Shown here piece after piece: positions 36,828-45,523 of a stretch of 64,000 nucleotides of DNA. Position numbers and translations under genes: made by a program. Source of the DNA: Micromonospora mirobrigensis (GTDB lineage: Bacteria; Actinomycetota; Actinomycetes; Mycobacteriales; Micromonosporaceae); the NCBI RefSeq assembly GCF_900091555.1, contig NZ_FMCX01000003.1, positions 124,001-188,000 on the forward strand. Reading direction: 5' to 3'. The notes under the pieces are model-generated. The model saw only the letters and a list, made by a program, of their open reading frames with translations, was not told the DNA's origin and searched no databases. How positions within the stretch are numbered: the stretch's first letter is position 1; each line of letters begins with the position of its first letter.

Positions 36828-39124
36828 CTCCGAATGTCCCTCTCGGTCGCGGGCGGGGGTTCCGCGCCGGCCGCCGGGGCCGGCGGGGGCGGTTCGGGCG
36901 CCGCGCTGACCGGCTGGGCGCCGGGGTCGGCGGGCGGGTCCGGGGTGGCCGGTCGGGCGCTGTCGCGGCGACCCCGGGCCGTGCCGGCCTGGAGGGCGGA
37001 CATCGCGCGGCGGGCCTCCTCGGGCGAGCGCCCCGCCGCCTCGGCGACCGGCCGCACCGGTGCCACCGGCCCGCGCCGCCGGACCCGCCGGGGCAGCCCG
37101 TCGGCCTCGTCCGGGGGTGCGACCGAGGAGGGCCCGGTGGCCGGCGGACGGGTCCGGGACGGGCGGATGGCGCGGGGACGGGGCACGGTCGTCCGCCCGG
37201 TGGCCGGGGTGGACCTGGGCGGCCCGGTCGGCGGGGGTGGCTCGTCGGTCATCAGGTCGCCCGGGAGGACCGCCACGGCGGTCACGCCGCCGCCCGGTCC
37301 GGCCGACCGCAACCGGACCCGTACGCCGTGCCGGGCGGCGAGCCGGGCCACCACGAACAGGCCCAGCCGGGCCGAGTCGGCCGGGTCGAACTCCGGCGGT
37401 CGGGCCAGCCGACGGTTGGCGTCCCGCACGGCCGGCGGCGCCATCCCGAGACCGTGGTCGGTGATCTCCACCGTGTAGCCGTCCGTCCCGTCCCGACCGG
37501 TGACCTCGACCCGGGTCTCCGGCGCGGAGAACGCGGTGCCGTTCTCGATCAGCTCGGCGAGCAGGTGGATCACGTCGCCCACCGCCCGGCCCACCACACC
37601 CGCCGGCCGCACCTCGGTGATGTCGACCCGCTCGTAGGACTCCACCTCGGAGATGGCGCCGCGGATCACGTCCACCATGGCGACCGGTTCCCGCCAGCCC
37701 CGGCCCGGCGCCGCGCCGGCCAGGATGACCAGGTCTTCGGCGTGCCGACGCAGCCGGGTGGAGAGGTGGTCGACCTGGAAGAGCCCGGCCAGCTCGTCCG
37801 GATCCTCGGTGTGGCGTTCCATCCGGTCGAGCAGGGCGAGCTGCCGGTGCACCAGCCCCTGACTACGCCGGGCGATGTTGAGGAACACCTCGTTCAGGCC
37901 GCGGCGGAGGGTGACCTCGTCGACGGCAGCCCGCACGGCGGTGCGGCGTACCTCGTTGAACGCCCGCGCGACCTGGCCGATCTCGTCCCGGCCGTGGTCC
38001 AGCGGGGGCGCCTCGCGGTCGACGTCCACCTCCTCGCCGCGACGCAGCCGGGCCACCACGTCGGGCAGCCGGTGCTCGGCCATGTCCAGCGCCGCGGTGC
38101 GTACGCCGGAGAGGCGCCCGACCAGGGATCGGCCCACCCGCAGCGCGACCAGGACGGAGACCACCACGGCCGCCAGCCCGAGCAGCCCGGCGACGGCCAG
38201 CCGGGTGAGGATGGCGACGGCGACCGGCACCGACCGGTCGGCCAGCCCGTCGGCCTCGGTCAGCTCGTACTCGCGCAGCCGCTGCTGCACGGTGTCGTAG
38301 TCGGCCTGCCAGGCCCGCCCGTCCACCGGCGGGCGGGCGCCGGGCCGGGCCCGGAGCAGGGCGTCCTGCGCGGCGCGCAGCCGGACGAACGCGGGCTGCC
38401 CGGCCAGCCGCTGGTAGGCGGCGCGGTCCTCGGCGGGCAGGTCGACCAGCGCGTCCTGGGCCAGGAACCGTTGGCTGCCGACGGCGAGGACGAGCTGCTC
38501 GTGCTCCCCCTCGGCGAACCGGCCGGCGGTGACCGCCCCGGCCAGCAGGGTGTCCACCTGGCCGAGCAGTTCGCGGGAGCGACCCAGCGCGGTCACCGCC
38601 AGCGCCTGCCGGTTGAGGTCGTCGTCGGGGAGCGAGGCCATCCCGGCGAACGCCTCGAACGCCGCGGAGATCATGCCGCTGTAGAGCCCCGCCGCGCCGG
38701 TCCGGTCGATCGCCCGGCGGTCGACGGCGTCGCGGCCGGCGGGCAACCCGGCCAGTGCGGTGGTGAGCGTGTCGAGCCGGGCGTCGAGCAGGTCGTCGGC
38801 CGCGTCCCGCAGCCGCTCCCCGGTCATCCGGCGGCGCAGCTCGGCGACCGCCCGGTCGGTCCGCGTCCGCTGCTCGGCCAGCGCCGGCAGCCGCGCCTCG
38901 CCGGCCAGTTGCACGGCCGTCAGCCGGCGCTCGCGTTGCAGCTCGGCCACCACGGTCTCGCCGGGGCGGCCGAGGTCGTAGAGGAGGGTCCGGGCGGAGA
39001 GCAGGTCCAACGCCGGGCCGAAGGCGAGCGAGGTGGCGAAGATCCAGAGCGCCAGCAGCGCGGTCACCGGCACGACGACCAGGGCGGTCAGCTTCGAGCG
39101 GATCGGCCAGTCGCGGGTGTTCAT
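36824..39124 (-). CDS. cvnA: Conservon sensor histidine-kinase-like protein (CvnA)
   Basis: ATG 39124 (MNTRDWPIRSKL) with CGAGG upstream; 766 residues. First membrane segment about 13-35, a nitrate/nitrite-sensing-type helical extracellular domain (about 40-290), a second membrane segment (about 295-325) and HAMP. The cytoplasmic kinase part has VFLNIARRSQGLVHRQL, RRHAEDLVILAG, an N-box ELIENGTAFSAPETRV and a G-box ITDHGLGMAP. The C-terminal 190 residues are Pro/Arg-rich and disordered. Function by homology: membrane sensor feeding the CvnB/C/D GTPase module. Confidence 0.94.
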   Translation of the reverse strand: MNTRDWPIRSKLTALVVVPVTALLALWIFATSLAFGPALDLLSARTLLYDLGRPGETVVAELQRERRLTAVQLAGEARLPALAEQRTRTDRAVAELRRRMTGERLRDAADDLLDARLDTLTTALAGLPAGRDAVDRRAIDRTGAAGLYSGMISAAFEAFAGMASLPDDDLNRQALAVTALGRSRELLGQVDTLLAGAVTAGRFAEGEHEQLVLAVGSQRFLAQDALVDLPAEDRAAYQRLAGQPAFVRLRAAQDALLRARPGARPPVDGRAWQADYDTVQQRLREYELTEADGLADRSVPVAVAILTRLAVAGLLGLAAVVVSVLVALRVGRSLVGRLSGVRTAALDMAEHRLPDVVARLRRGEEVDVDREAPPLDHGRDEIGQVARAFNEVRRTAVRAAVDEVTLRRGLNEVFLNIARRSQGLVHRQLALLDRMERHTEDPDELAGLFQVDHLSTRLRRHAEDLVILAGAAPGRGWREPVAMVDVIRGAISEVESYERVDITEVRPAGVVGRAVGDVIHLLAELIENGTAFSAPETRVEVTGRDGTDGYTVEITDHGLGMAPPAVRDANRRLARPPEFDPADSARLGLFVVARLAARHGVRVRLRSAGPGGGVTAVAVLPGDLMTDEPPPPTGPPRSTPATGRTTVPRPRAIRPSRTRPPATGPSSVAPPDEADGLPRRVRRRGPVAPVRPVAEAAGRSPEEARRAMSALQAGTARGRRDSARPATPDPPADPGAQPVSAAPEPPPPAPAAGAEPPPATERDIRR

Positions 39125-39387
39125 CCAACCTCGCCCGATCAGGTGACAGGGGTGGCGCCGGCTGCGGCCGGGGCGGCGTCCCGGCCGCGGTGCCGGGGTC
39201 GGCACGACCGCGCCCCGGGCAGGATACGTAATCGCCGCGGGATGCACTACCGGCCGCCGGGCCGATGATCACCACCGGTGGGGCGTACCGCGGTCCGCCC
39301 GGGCGGACCGGAACCGGTCAGGAAAGTCGGCGGGATCGGGATTGGCGATCACCGGCGGGAGGGAATACGGGTGGCGAAGGAGGAGCC

Positions 39388-39981
39388 ATGTCGCCCACGC
39401 AGGTAGTCGTCATAGTCGTCGTCGTGTTGGTGCTCGTCGCGCTGGCCGTGTTCGCCGTCAGGGCGAGCCGCCGCCGCGCGCTCAAGCAGCGCTTCGGTCC
39501 GGAGTACGACCGGGTCGTCGCCGAGCAGGACAGCCGCAGCGCCGCCGTACGGGAGCTGCGCGACCGGGAACGCCGGCACGCCGAGCTCACGCTCACCCCG
39601 CTCGCCCCCGAGTCCCGGGCCCGGTACGCCGCCGCCTGGGAGGAGCTCCAGGTCCGGTTCGTCGACTCCCCCGCCGAGACCGTCGGCGACGCCGACGAGC
39701 TGGTCAGCCGGCTGATCGCCGAGCGTGGGTACCCCACCGGGGACTTCTCGGAGCAGATCGCCCACCTCTCCGTGGAGCACGCCCGCACGCTGACCCACTA
39801 CCGGGACGCGCACGAGATCCGGCTGCGTAACGAGCGTGGTGAGGCAAGCACCGAGGAGCTCCGCCAGGCGCTGGTCCACTACCGGTCCCTCTTCGCCGAC
39901 CTGCTGGGCGAGGAGCCGGTCGGCCAGCAGCGACCCGCACCGCACCACCCGGACCAGTCCGACGACGTCACCACCCGCTGA
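39388..39981 (+). CDS. Membrane-anchored protein with duplicated RFVD-type helical domain
   Basis: ATG 39388 with GAAGGAGGAG upstream; 197 residues. One N-terminal membrane segment (about 6-25, VVVIVVVVLVLVALAVFAV) then RRRALKQRFGPEYDRVVAEQ, a basic juxtamembrane helix. The cytoplasmic part contains WEELQVRFVDSPAETVGDAD and a C-terminal helix LVHYRSLFADLLGE. The next gene carries the same WxxxQxRFVDxPxxxVGxA pattern, so they are paralogues. I know the family only as a conserved actinobacterial secreted or membrane protein of unknown function. Confidence 0.7.
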   Translation: MSPTQVVVIVVVVLVLVALAVFAVRASRRRALKQRFGPEYDRVVAEQDSRSAAVRELRDRERRHAELTLTPLAPESRARYAAAWEELQVRFVDSPAETVGDADELVSRLIAERGYPTGDFSEQIAHLSVEHARTLTHYRDAHEIRLRNERGEASTEELRQALVHYRSLFADLLGEEPVGQQRPAPHHPDQSDDVTTR

Positions 39982-39993
39982 GAGGATCGCGTG

Positions 39994-40893
39994 ATGCGCC
40001 ACGACGAGCAGGGCAACCCCGACCACCCGGAGGCCGTACGATCCGCGCCGGTGGCGGTGCCGCCGCCGGGCACGACGGACGCCGACGAGCCGTACCGCGA
40101 CCGCGACGGCCGCCCGGACGGCGACCTGGACCGCGACGGCGACCTGGACGGCGACGGCCGGCCGGAGTTCCACGAACCCGCGCCGCTGCCCACCGCCTTC
40201 GGCGCGACCACGGTCGGCGACGCCGTCGCGGCCTCCGCGCTGGCGAGTGGCCGGCCGGCCGACGAGCGGGACGCCCGGGCCGAGGACACCGCCCTGCCGG
40301 GCGACGGGGCGCCGGGCCGCACCGACGCCTTCGACGACGAACGGGCCGACCCGACGGCCGGTGACCGGCTGCACAGCCGGGAGCGGTGGGCCGGGGAGCA
40401 CGCCGAGGGCGGGCAGCCCACCCGGGACGACGACGTGGCCGGCTACGGCAGCGCCACCCCGACCATGGTCGACCCGGACGCCGAGGACCGCGACGCGGAC
40501 ACCGGACGCGACCCGCGTACCTCACCGGAGGCGGCGGTTGCCACGGCCGGAGCCGGGATGGCCGGCGTGGCCGGAGCCGGGCTCGCCGGGGCGGCCCGGC
40601 CGGCGGCCGGGGCGGTGCCGGCGGACGCCGCGACGCTCTTCGAGCCGGAGACCGCCCAGGGCTTCCGGGACCGCTGGCGCGACGTGCAGCTGCGCTTCGT
40701 CGACGATCCGCGGGCCGCGGTCGGCGAGGCCCAGTCGCTGGTGGAGGAGGCCATCCAGGCGCTCTCCTCGGCGCTGGCCGCGCAGAAGGACAAGCTGGGT
40801 GGCTGGCAGGACAGCGGCTCGGTCGACACCGAGCAGCTCCGGGTGGCCGTCCGGCAGTACCGCGACTTCCTGGATCGCGTCCTCGGTCGCTGA
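39994..40893 (+). CDS. Acidic protein with C-terminal RFVD-type helical domain
   Basis: ATG 39994 (GTG 39991 directly before it is equally possible) with GAGAGG upstream; about 299 residues. The first 190 residues are Asp/Arg/Gly/Pro-rich and disordered, followed by a Gly/Ala-rich stretch (GAGMAGVAGAGLAGAA). The C-terminal 100 residues (about 205-299) hold RWRDVQLRFVDDPRAAVGEA and YRDFLDRVL, the same domain as in the preceding gene. Twelve bases separate the two genes, which form an operon closed by a hairpin at 40906. Confidence 0.7.
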   Translation: MRHDEQGNPDHPEAVRSAPVAVPPPGTTDADEPYRDRDGRPDGDLDRDGDLDGDGRPEFHEPAPLPTAFGATTVGDAVAASALASGRPADERDARAEDTALPGDGAPGRTDAFDDERADPTAGDRLHSRERWAGEHAEGGQPTRDDDVAGYGSATPTMVDPDAEDRDADTGRDPRTSPEAAVATAGAGMAGVAGAGLAGAARPAAGAVPADAATLFEPETAQGFRDRWRDVQLRFVDDPRAAVGEAQSLVEEAIQALSSALAAQKDKLGGWQDSGSVDTEQLRVAVRQYRDFLDRVLGR

Positions 40894-40905
40894 GCAGCCA
40901 GTGGA

Positions 40906-40934
40906 ACGCCCCGGCCGGATCCCGGCCGGGGCGT
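40906..40934 (+). terminator. Hairpin terminator with short T-run
   Basis: Perfect 13-base arms (40906-40918 and 40922-40934, left arm ACGCCCCGGCCGG) with a 3-base loop, followed by TTC, 12 bases after the stop of the acidic protein gene. Confidence 0.8.
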
Positions 40935-41033
40935 TTCGCCGTGCCCGGCCGATTCGTCCGGACGGGAGGCATGAAACGTCCCACGTAGGGTAATAGCGCG
41001 CTCACGCTCCCGGCGCGGACGGAGGTACGCAGG

Positions 41034-42698
41034 ATGGACGGTGGCGGCGGTCTGCGCCTGAACATGAACACGCTGGACTACCTGATCCTGGCGCTCTACT
41101 TCGTGACGGTGCTGGGGGTCGGCTTCGCCGCCCGGCGGGCGATCCGCACCAGCGTCGACTTCTTCCTCTCCGGCCGCTCGCTGCCCGCCTGGGTGACCGG
41201 CCTGGCGTTCGTCTCGGCGAACCTGGGGGCGCTGGAGATCATCGGGATGGCCGCCAACGGCGCCCAGTACGGCGTGATGACCGTGCACTACTACTGGATC
41301 GGCGCCGTACCGGCGATGGTCTTCCTGGGCATCGTGATGATGCCGTTCTACTACGGCTCCCGGGTGCGCAGCGTCCCCGAATACCTGCGCCTGCGGTTCA
41401 ACCGCCCGACCCACCTGCTCAACGCGCTCAGCTTCGCCGCCGCCCAGGTGCTGATCGCCGGGGTGAACCTCTACGCGCTGGCGCTGGTGATGCAGGCGCT
41501 GCTCGGCTGGCCGCTCTGGCTCGCCATCGTGGTCGGCGCGGCCATCGTGCTGGCGTACATCACCATCGGTGGGCTCTCCGGCGCGATCTACAACGAGGTG
41601 CTCCAGTTCTTCGTCATCCTGGCCGGCCTGATCCCGGTGACGGTCATCGGCCTGGTCAAGGTCGGCGGCGTCGCCGGCCTGATGGACGCGGTGAAGGGCT
41701 CGAAGCTCGGCGAGGCCGGGCTGCACGCGTGGCAGGGCACCGGCAGCACCGACAACCCGCTCGGCGCGCACTGGCTGGGCATCGTCTTCGGGCTGGGCTT
41801 CGTGCTCTCGTTCGGCTACTGGACCACCAACTTCGCCGAGGTGCAGCGGGCGCTGTCGGCCCGCAACATGAGCGCCGCCCGGCGTACGCCGATCATCGCC
41901 GCGTACCCGAAGCTGTTCATCCCGCTGGTGACGATCATTCCCGGCCTGGTCGCCCTGGTCACCGTCAAGGGGCTCGGCGCGGAGAGCGGGTCGCTGGTCT
42001 ACAACAACGCCATCCCGCTGCTGATGCGCGACCTGCTGCCCAACGGCGTGCTCGGGGTGGCGGTGACCGGCCTGCTCGCCTCGTTCATGGCCGGCATGGC
42101 GGCGAACGTGAGCGGCTTCAACACCGTGTTCACGTACGACATCTGGCAGGCGTACGTCCAGCGGGACCGCTCCGACGAGTACTACCTGCGGATCGGCCGG
42201 CTGGCCACGGTCGGCGGCGTGGTGGTCGGCATCGGCACCGCGTTCATCGCGGCCGGCTTCAGCAACATCATGAACTACATCCAGGCGCTCTTCTCGCTCT
42301 TCAACGCCCCGCTCTTCGCCACCTTCATCATCGGCATGTTCTGGAAGCGGATGAGCGCGGTGGCCGGCTTCTGGTCCCTGCTGCTGGGGACCCTCGCCTC
42401 CCTGGTCACCTACCTGGGCTACAAGTTCTTCGGCTGGTTCGACTTCAACTCCGACCTGGAGGAGAGCTTCTGGGGCGCGGGCATCGCCTTCGTCACGGTC
42501 GCCGTGGTCGCCGCGATCATCACCCCGCTCACCCGGCCCAAGCGCCGCGACGAGCTGGAGGGCCTGGTCTACGGCATGGCGAACACCACGCTGGCCGACG
42601 ACTCGCTGGCCGGCGACGCCGCCTGGTACCGCTCTCCGGTGCTGCTCGGCGGGATCGCCGTCCTGCTCGCCATCCTGTTCTACCTGCCGGTCTTCTAG
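41034..42698 (+). CDS. Sodium:solute symporter (SSS/SLC5 family)
   Basis: 554 residues with about 13-14 membrane segments. The SSS layout is clear: a first helix from LDYLILALYFVTVLGVGF, GRSLPAWVTGLAFVSANLGA, GAIYNEVLQFFVILAGL, GYWTTNFAEVQRALSARNMS, and the SGLT-like stretch SGFNTVFTYDIWQAYVQRD. Closest in pattern to sugar-type sodium symporters, but the substrate is unknown. ATG 41034 has GGAGGTACGC upstream. It is followed after 14 bases by a small two-helix membrane protein, a possible accessory subunit. Confidence 0.92.
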   Translation: MDGGGGLRLNMNTLDYLILALYFVTVLGVGFAARRAIRTSVDFFLSGRSLPAWVTGLAFVSANLGALEIIGMAANGAQYGVMTVHYYWIGAVPAMVFLGIVMMPFYYGSRVRSVPEYLRLRFNRPTHLLNALSFAAAQVLIAGVNLYALALVMQALLGWPLWLAIVVGAAIVLAYITIGGLSGAIYNEVLQFFVILAGLIPVTVIGLVKVGGVAGLMDAVKGSKLGEAGLHAWQGTGSTDNPLGAHWLGIVFGLGFVLSFGYWTTNFAEVQRALSARNMSAARRTPIIAAYPKLFIPLVTIIPGLVALVTVKGLGAESGSLVYNNAIPLLMRDLLPNGVLGVAVTGLLASFMAGMAANVSGFNTVFTYDIWQAYVQRDRSDEYYLRIGRLATVGGVVVGIGTAFIAAGFSNIMNYIQALFSLFNAPLFATFIIGMFWKRMSAVAGFWSLLLGTLASLVTYLGYKFFGWFDFNSDLEESFWGAGIAFVTVAVVAAIITPLTRPKRRDELEGLVYGMANTTLADDSLAGDAAWYRSPVLLGGIAVLLAILFYLPVF

Positions 42699-42712
42699 GA
42701 AGGGACGACCCG

Positions 42713-43048
42713 ATGTCCGAGCACAGCGACCGCGACCGGCGCCAGCGTCCCCCGCACGAGGCGCACGACCCGATGGTCGAGGAGACCGAGGAGGAGCGTT
42801 CCCGGTCCGCCGCGGCCCGGCTCTTCGACATCCGCCGGGTGATCGGTGGCCTCTTCGTGGCGTACGGGGTGATCGTCGGTCTGATCGGGCTCTTCGACTC
42901 GCAGGCGGAGATCGACAAGGCGCAGGGCGTACGGATCAACCTGTGGGCGGGGCTGGTGATGCTGGTGTTCGGCCTGCTCATGCTGGCCTGGCAGCGGATC
43001 AGCCCGCCCGAGGCGCCGGCCCCGCCGGGCGACGACGACGGGCGCTGA
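42713..43048 (+). CDS. Small two-helix membrane protein, symporter partner candidate
   Basis: ATG 42713 with AGGAAGGG upstream; 111 residues. A charged N-terminal tail (about 1-42) containing EETEEERSRSAAARLFDIRR, then two membrane segments (about 44-60 and 77-95) and a Pro/Asp-rich C-terminus. It lies 14 bases after the sodium symporter gene on the same strand. Small membrane partners are known for some SSS transporters (for example beside acetate permease), but this protein does not resemble DUF485 or DUF4212, so the link is inferred from position only. Confidence 0.65.
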   Translation: MSEHSDRDRRQRPPHEAHDPMVEETEEERSRSAAARLFDIRRVIGGLFVAYGVIVGLIGLFDSQAEIDKAQGVRINLWAGLVMLVFGLLMLAWQRISPPEAPAPPGDDDGR

Positions 43049-43153
43049 GGCGGCCGGAACCGCGGATCGGCCCGGCCCGGCCGGCATGGGCCGGCCCCAC
43101 CCGGGTACGCCTGGGGGATCAGGACGCCCCGCGCGGACAGGAGGGCAGCAGAC

Positions 43154-43537
43154 ATGACGGATCGGGACCGGCAACGGCCGCTGGAGGAGAGCCCGGAGGT
43201 GGCTGCGGCGGTGGACGACGAGACCACCGTGCCGCAGTTGGCCACCGGTGGAGGCCCCGATCGGGACACCCCGTCCTTCACGGAGCCCGGTGACACGTCG
43301 TCGGCCGGCGCGCCGACCGAGGATCTGCTCGGTGACCCGTACGCGGCCGGGACCGGCGCGACGGGGACCGGCACCGGCGCCGGCGGGGACAACATCCGTA
43401 CCGGCGCCGAGCAGCCGTGGGAGCCCGAGGATCTGGTCAAGGCGCGCGGTCAGGACGTGACCCCGGAGAACCTGGACCGGGCCCGGCGGGACCTGGCCGA
43501 GCTCGGGGCCGCGGCGATCGAACGCACCGTTCCCTGA
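43154..43537 (+). CDS. Acidic disordered hypothetical protein
   Basis: ATG 43154 with GGAGGGC upstream; 127 residues. Rich in Asp, Glu, Gly, Thr and Pro, with a Gly/Thr-rich middle (GTGATGTGTGAGG) and a helical C-terminal stretch LVKARGQDVTPENLDRARRD. No named family recognised. Composition resembles the small acidic genes at 468 and 767. Ends shortly before a strong hairpin. Confidence 0.6.
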   Translation: MTDRDRQRPLEESPEVAAAVDDETTVPQLATGGGPDRDTPSFTEPGDTSSAGAPTEDLLGDPYAAGTGATGTGTGAGGDNIRTGAEQPWEPEDLVKARGQDVTPENLDRARRDLAELGAAAIERTVP

Positions 43538-43610
43538 TCCGGCGCACGACCGGCCGGTGCCCCGCAGCTCCAGGGCCCGGTCCCCGGGTCTCCCGTGCCA
43601 TGACAGGGGT

Positions 43611-43649
43611 GGGCCCCCGACACGACCGCAGAGGTCGTGTCGGGGGCCC
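43611..43649. terminator. Bidirectional hairpin terminator (17-bp stem)
   Basis: Perfect 17-base arms (43611-43627 and 43633-43649) with a 5-base loop between the convergent acidic-protein and cellulase genes. Confidence 0.88.
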
Positions 43650-43708
43650 TGGGGAACCTGCCGCCGCGGTGCCTCACTCCCGCGGCGGCGGGTAGGCCGG
43701 CAGGCTGG

Positions 43709-45523
43709 TCAGAGCGCCGGGTAGGCGTTCTTCATGAGCTCCTGGAACTGGGCGGAGAACCAGGCGCCGGAGATCGGCGCGTTCGGCAGGGCACCGCTCA
43801 GGCTGTTGCCGTTGCGGGCGTTGCCGGTGTAGGTCGGGTCGCACATCCGGTCGAAGCCCTTGCCCTCGTCGTTCGGGATGAGGGTGCTGGAGCCGTCCGA
43901 CTCGCCCGGGGGCTTGACCCAGACGTAGGCGTCGATGCCCGGCTCGGGCGCGGCCTTCGGCCGCTCGCCGAGACCCGCGCCGGCCTGGTTGCACCAGTTG
44001 CCGGCGTGGATCCGCCGGTCGATGCGACCGCCGTTGACGTACGTGTCGACGCTGGTGGTGGCACCCGGGCCGGTCGGGCGGGCGGTGCCGCCCCAGCCGT
44101 TGCGGGAGGTGTCGATCAGCATGCCGATGTTGCTCTCGAAGCCGGTCTGCACCAGCTTGTTGCGGAACGCCTGGGCGAAGGACAGCTCGTCGACGTACTG
44201 GTTCCAGTCGATCCACTTGGACTGGCGGACGGTCTGCCCGTTCACTGAGTCAGTGATCTTGACGTACGGCTCCTTCAGGGCGGAGTAGTTCGCCGTGTTG
44301 ACGATGAAGCCGGTCACGTTCTTCACGGTGCTGCCGGAGGCGGTCGCCGCGGCGTAGAGCTGGTTGGCGGTCGGGCCGAAGTTGCTGTCCCAGCCGATCC
44401 AGCCGTGGTGGGCGGCGTCGATGTAGTTGTAGACGTTGCCGATCGCGCCCAGCTTGTTCAGGGCGTAGCCGACACCGTTGACGTACGCGCCGTTGGCCTT
44501 GACCGTGTCGCACATCGCGGTGCCGCCCGGCTGGCCGGAGGTGTTGGTCACCAGGTTCGGCAGCGAGTCGATCTCGATGATGTTGACGATCCGCAGGCTG
44601 GCGTACTTCGGGTCGGCCTGGATCGCGGCGATCGGGTCGATGTACTCGGCCTTGTAGCGGGGCAGGTCGTCCGGGCCCAGCTCACCGTTGGAGGCCAGCG
44701 CGGCGCAGTCACGGCCGGGCAGGTTGTAGATGACGAACTGGATGTAGCCGGCGCCCTGGGCCAGGGCCTTGTCCAGGTGGTCCCGGACGCCCATCGAGCC
44801 GTTGGAGCTGCTGTCGGTGGTGCCCTTGATCGCGGCGATCCGGTCCAGCCACACGGCGGTCGGGTTGCTGGACACCCGGCTGCCGCCCGGCTCCGCGTCC
44901 GCCTTGGCCTTCCACTCCGGGTTCACGTACCCCTTCACCCCGAGGTAGGGGTTGTCCACCTTGGTGCCGGGGGGCGGCGTGGTGGGCGGCGGCGTCGTCG
45001 GCGGCGGCGTGGTGGGCGGCGGCGTGGTGGGCGGCGGCGTCGTCGGCGGCGGCGTCGTCGGCGGCGGCGTGCTCGGCGGCGGCGTCGTGGGGGTGCCGCC
45101 GTTGCAGACCGTGCCGTTCAGAGTGAAGGAGGTCGGCTTCGGGTTGCTGCCGCTCCACGCTCCGTTGAACCCGATCGTGGTGCTGGCGCCGCTGGCCAGC
45201 GAGCCGTTGTACGACTCGTTCGTGGCGGTGACGTTCTGCCCGCTCTGCGACCACTTCGCCGACCAGCCCTGCTGCACCTTCTGGCTGCTGCTCGGGAAGG
45301 TGAAGCCCAGGTTCCAGGAACTCACCGCGTCGCCGAGGTTCCTGATCGTCACGGTGCCGGTGAAGCCGCCGGGCCAGTCGCTGGTGGTGTAGTCGATGCT
45401 GCACTGGGTCGCGGCCTGGGCCGCGGTGACCGGAATGGTCACCAGCCCGCCCGCCACCAGGGCGCTCGCACCGGCGAGTGCGACCGCCCGGCGACGACCG
45501 GACAGGGTTCTCCACAGATTCAT
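43709..45523 (-). CDS. Secreted CBM2-GH6 cellulase (cellobiohydrolase-type)
   Basis: ATG 45523 with AAGGAGATC upstream; 604 residues. Signal peptide about 1-38 (cut near AQAAT). CBM2 cellulose-binding domain about 39-140 (CSIDYTTSDWPGGFTGTV..., closing Cys in LNGTVC). A PPPTT linker of eight units follows (about 145-185), then a GH6 catalytic domain with GRDCAALASNGELG, IIEIDSLPNLVTN and IGMLIDTSRNGWGG. It releases cellobiose from cellulose outside the cell. A CebR-like operator lies 255 bases upstream, indicating induction by cello-oligosaccharides. Confidence 0.95.
   Translation of the reverse strand: MNLWRTLSGRRRAVALAGASALVAGGLVTIPVTAAQAATQCSIDYTTSDWPGGFTGTVTIRNLGDAVSSWNLGFTFPSSSQKVQQGWSAKWSQSGQNVTATNESYNGSLASGASTTIGFNGAWSGSNPKPTSFTLNGTVCNGGTPTTPPPSTPPPTTPPPTTPPPTTPPPTTPPPTTPPPTTPPPGTKVDNPYLGVKGYVNPEWKAKADAEPGGSRVSSNPTAVWLDRIAAIKGTTDSSSNGSMGVRDHLDKALAQGAGYIQFVIYNLPGRDCAALASNGELGPDDLPRYKAEYIDPIAAIQADPKYASLRIVNIIEIDSLPNLVTNTSGQPGGTAMCDTVKANGAYVNGVGYALNKLGAIGNVYNYIDAAHHGWIGWDSNFGPTANQLYAAATASGSTVKNVTGFIVNTANYSALKEPYVKITDSVNGQTVRQSKWIDWNQYVDELSFAQAFRNKLVQTGFESNIGMLIDTSRNGWGGTARPTGPGATTSVDTYVNGGRIDRRIHAGNWCNQAGAGLGERPKAAPEPGIDAYVWVKPPGESDGSSTLIPNDEGKGFDRMCDPTYTGNARNGNSLSGALPNAPISGAWFSAQFQELMKNAYPAL
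44971..45090. repeat. Eight 15-bp repeats encoding the Pro-Thr linker
   Basis: Eight imperfect in-frame 15-base units (GGCGGCGTSGTS type on the plus strand) encode PPPTT blocks joining CBM2 and GH6. Linkers of this kind keep catalytic and binding domains apart and vary in length between strains. Confidence 0.85.

Noticed and set aside
40969..40993. GCAT-N15-GGGTAA before the symporter gene as another stress-sigma promoter
   Set aside because: Only the looser GNNT form of the -35 element is met, and GGGTA is common by chance in this composition. The same holds for candidates near 9339-9364 and 43084-43108.
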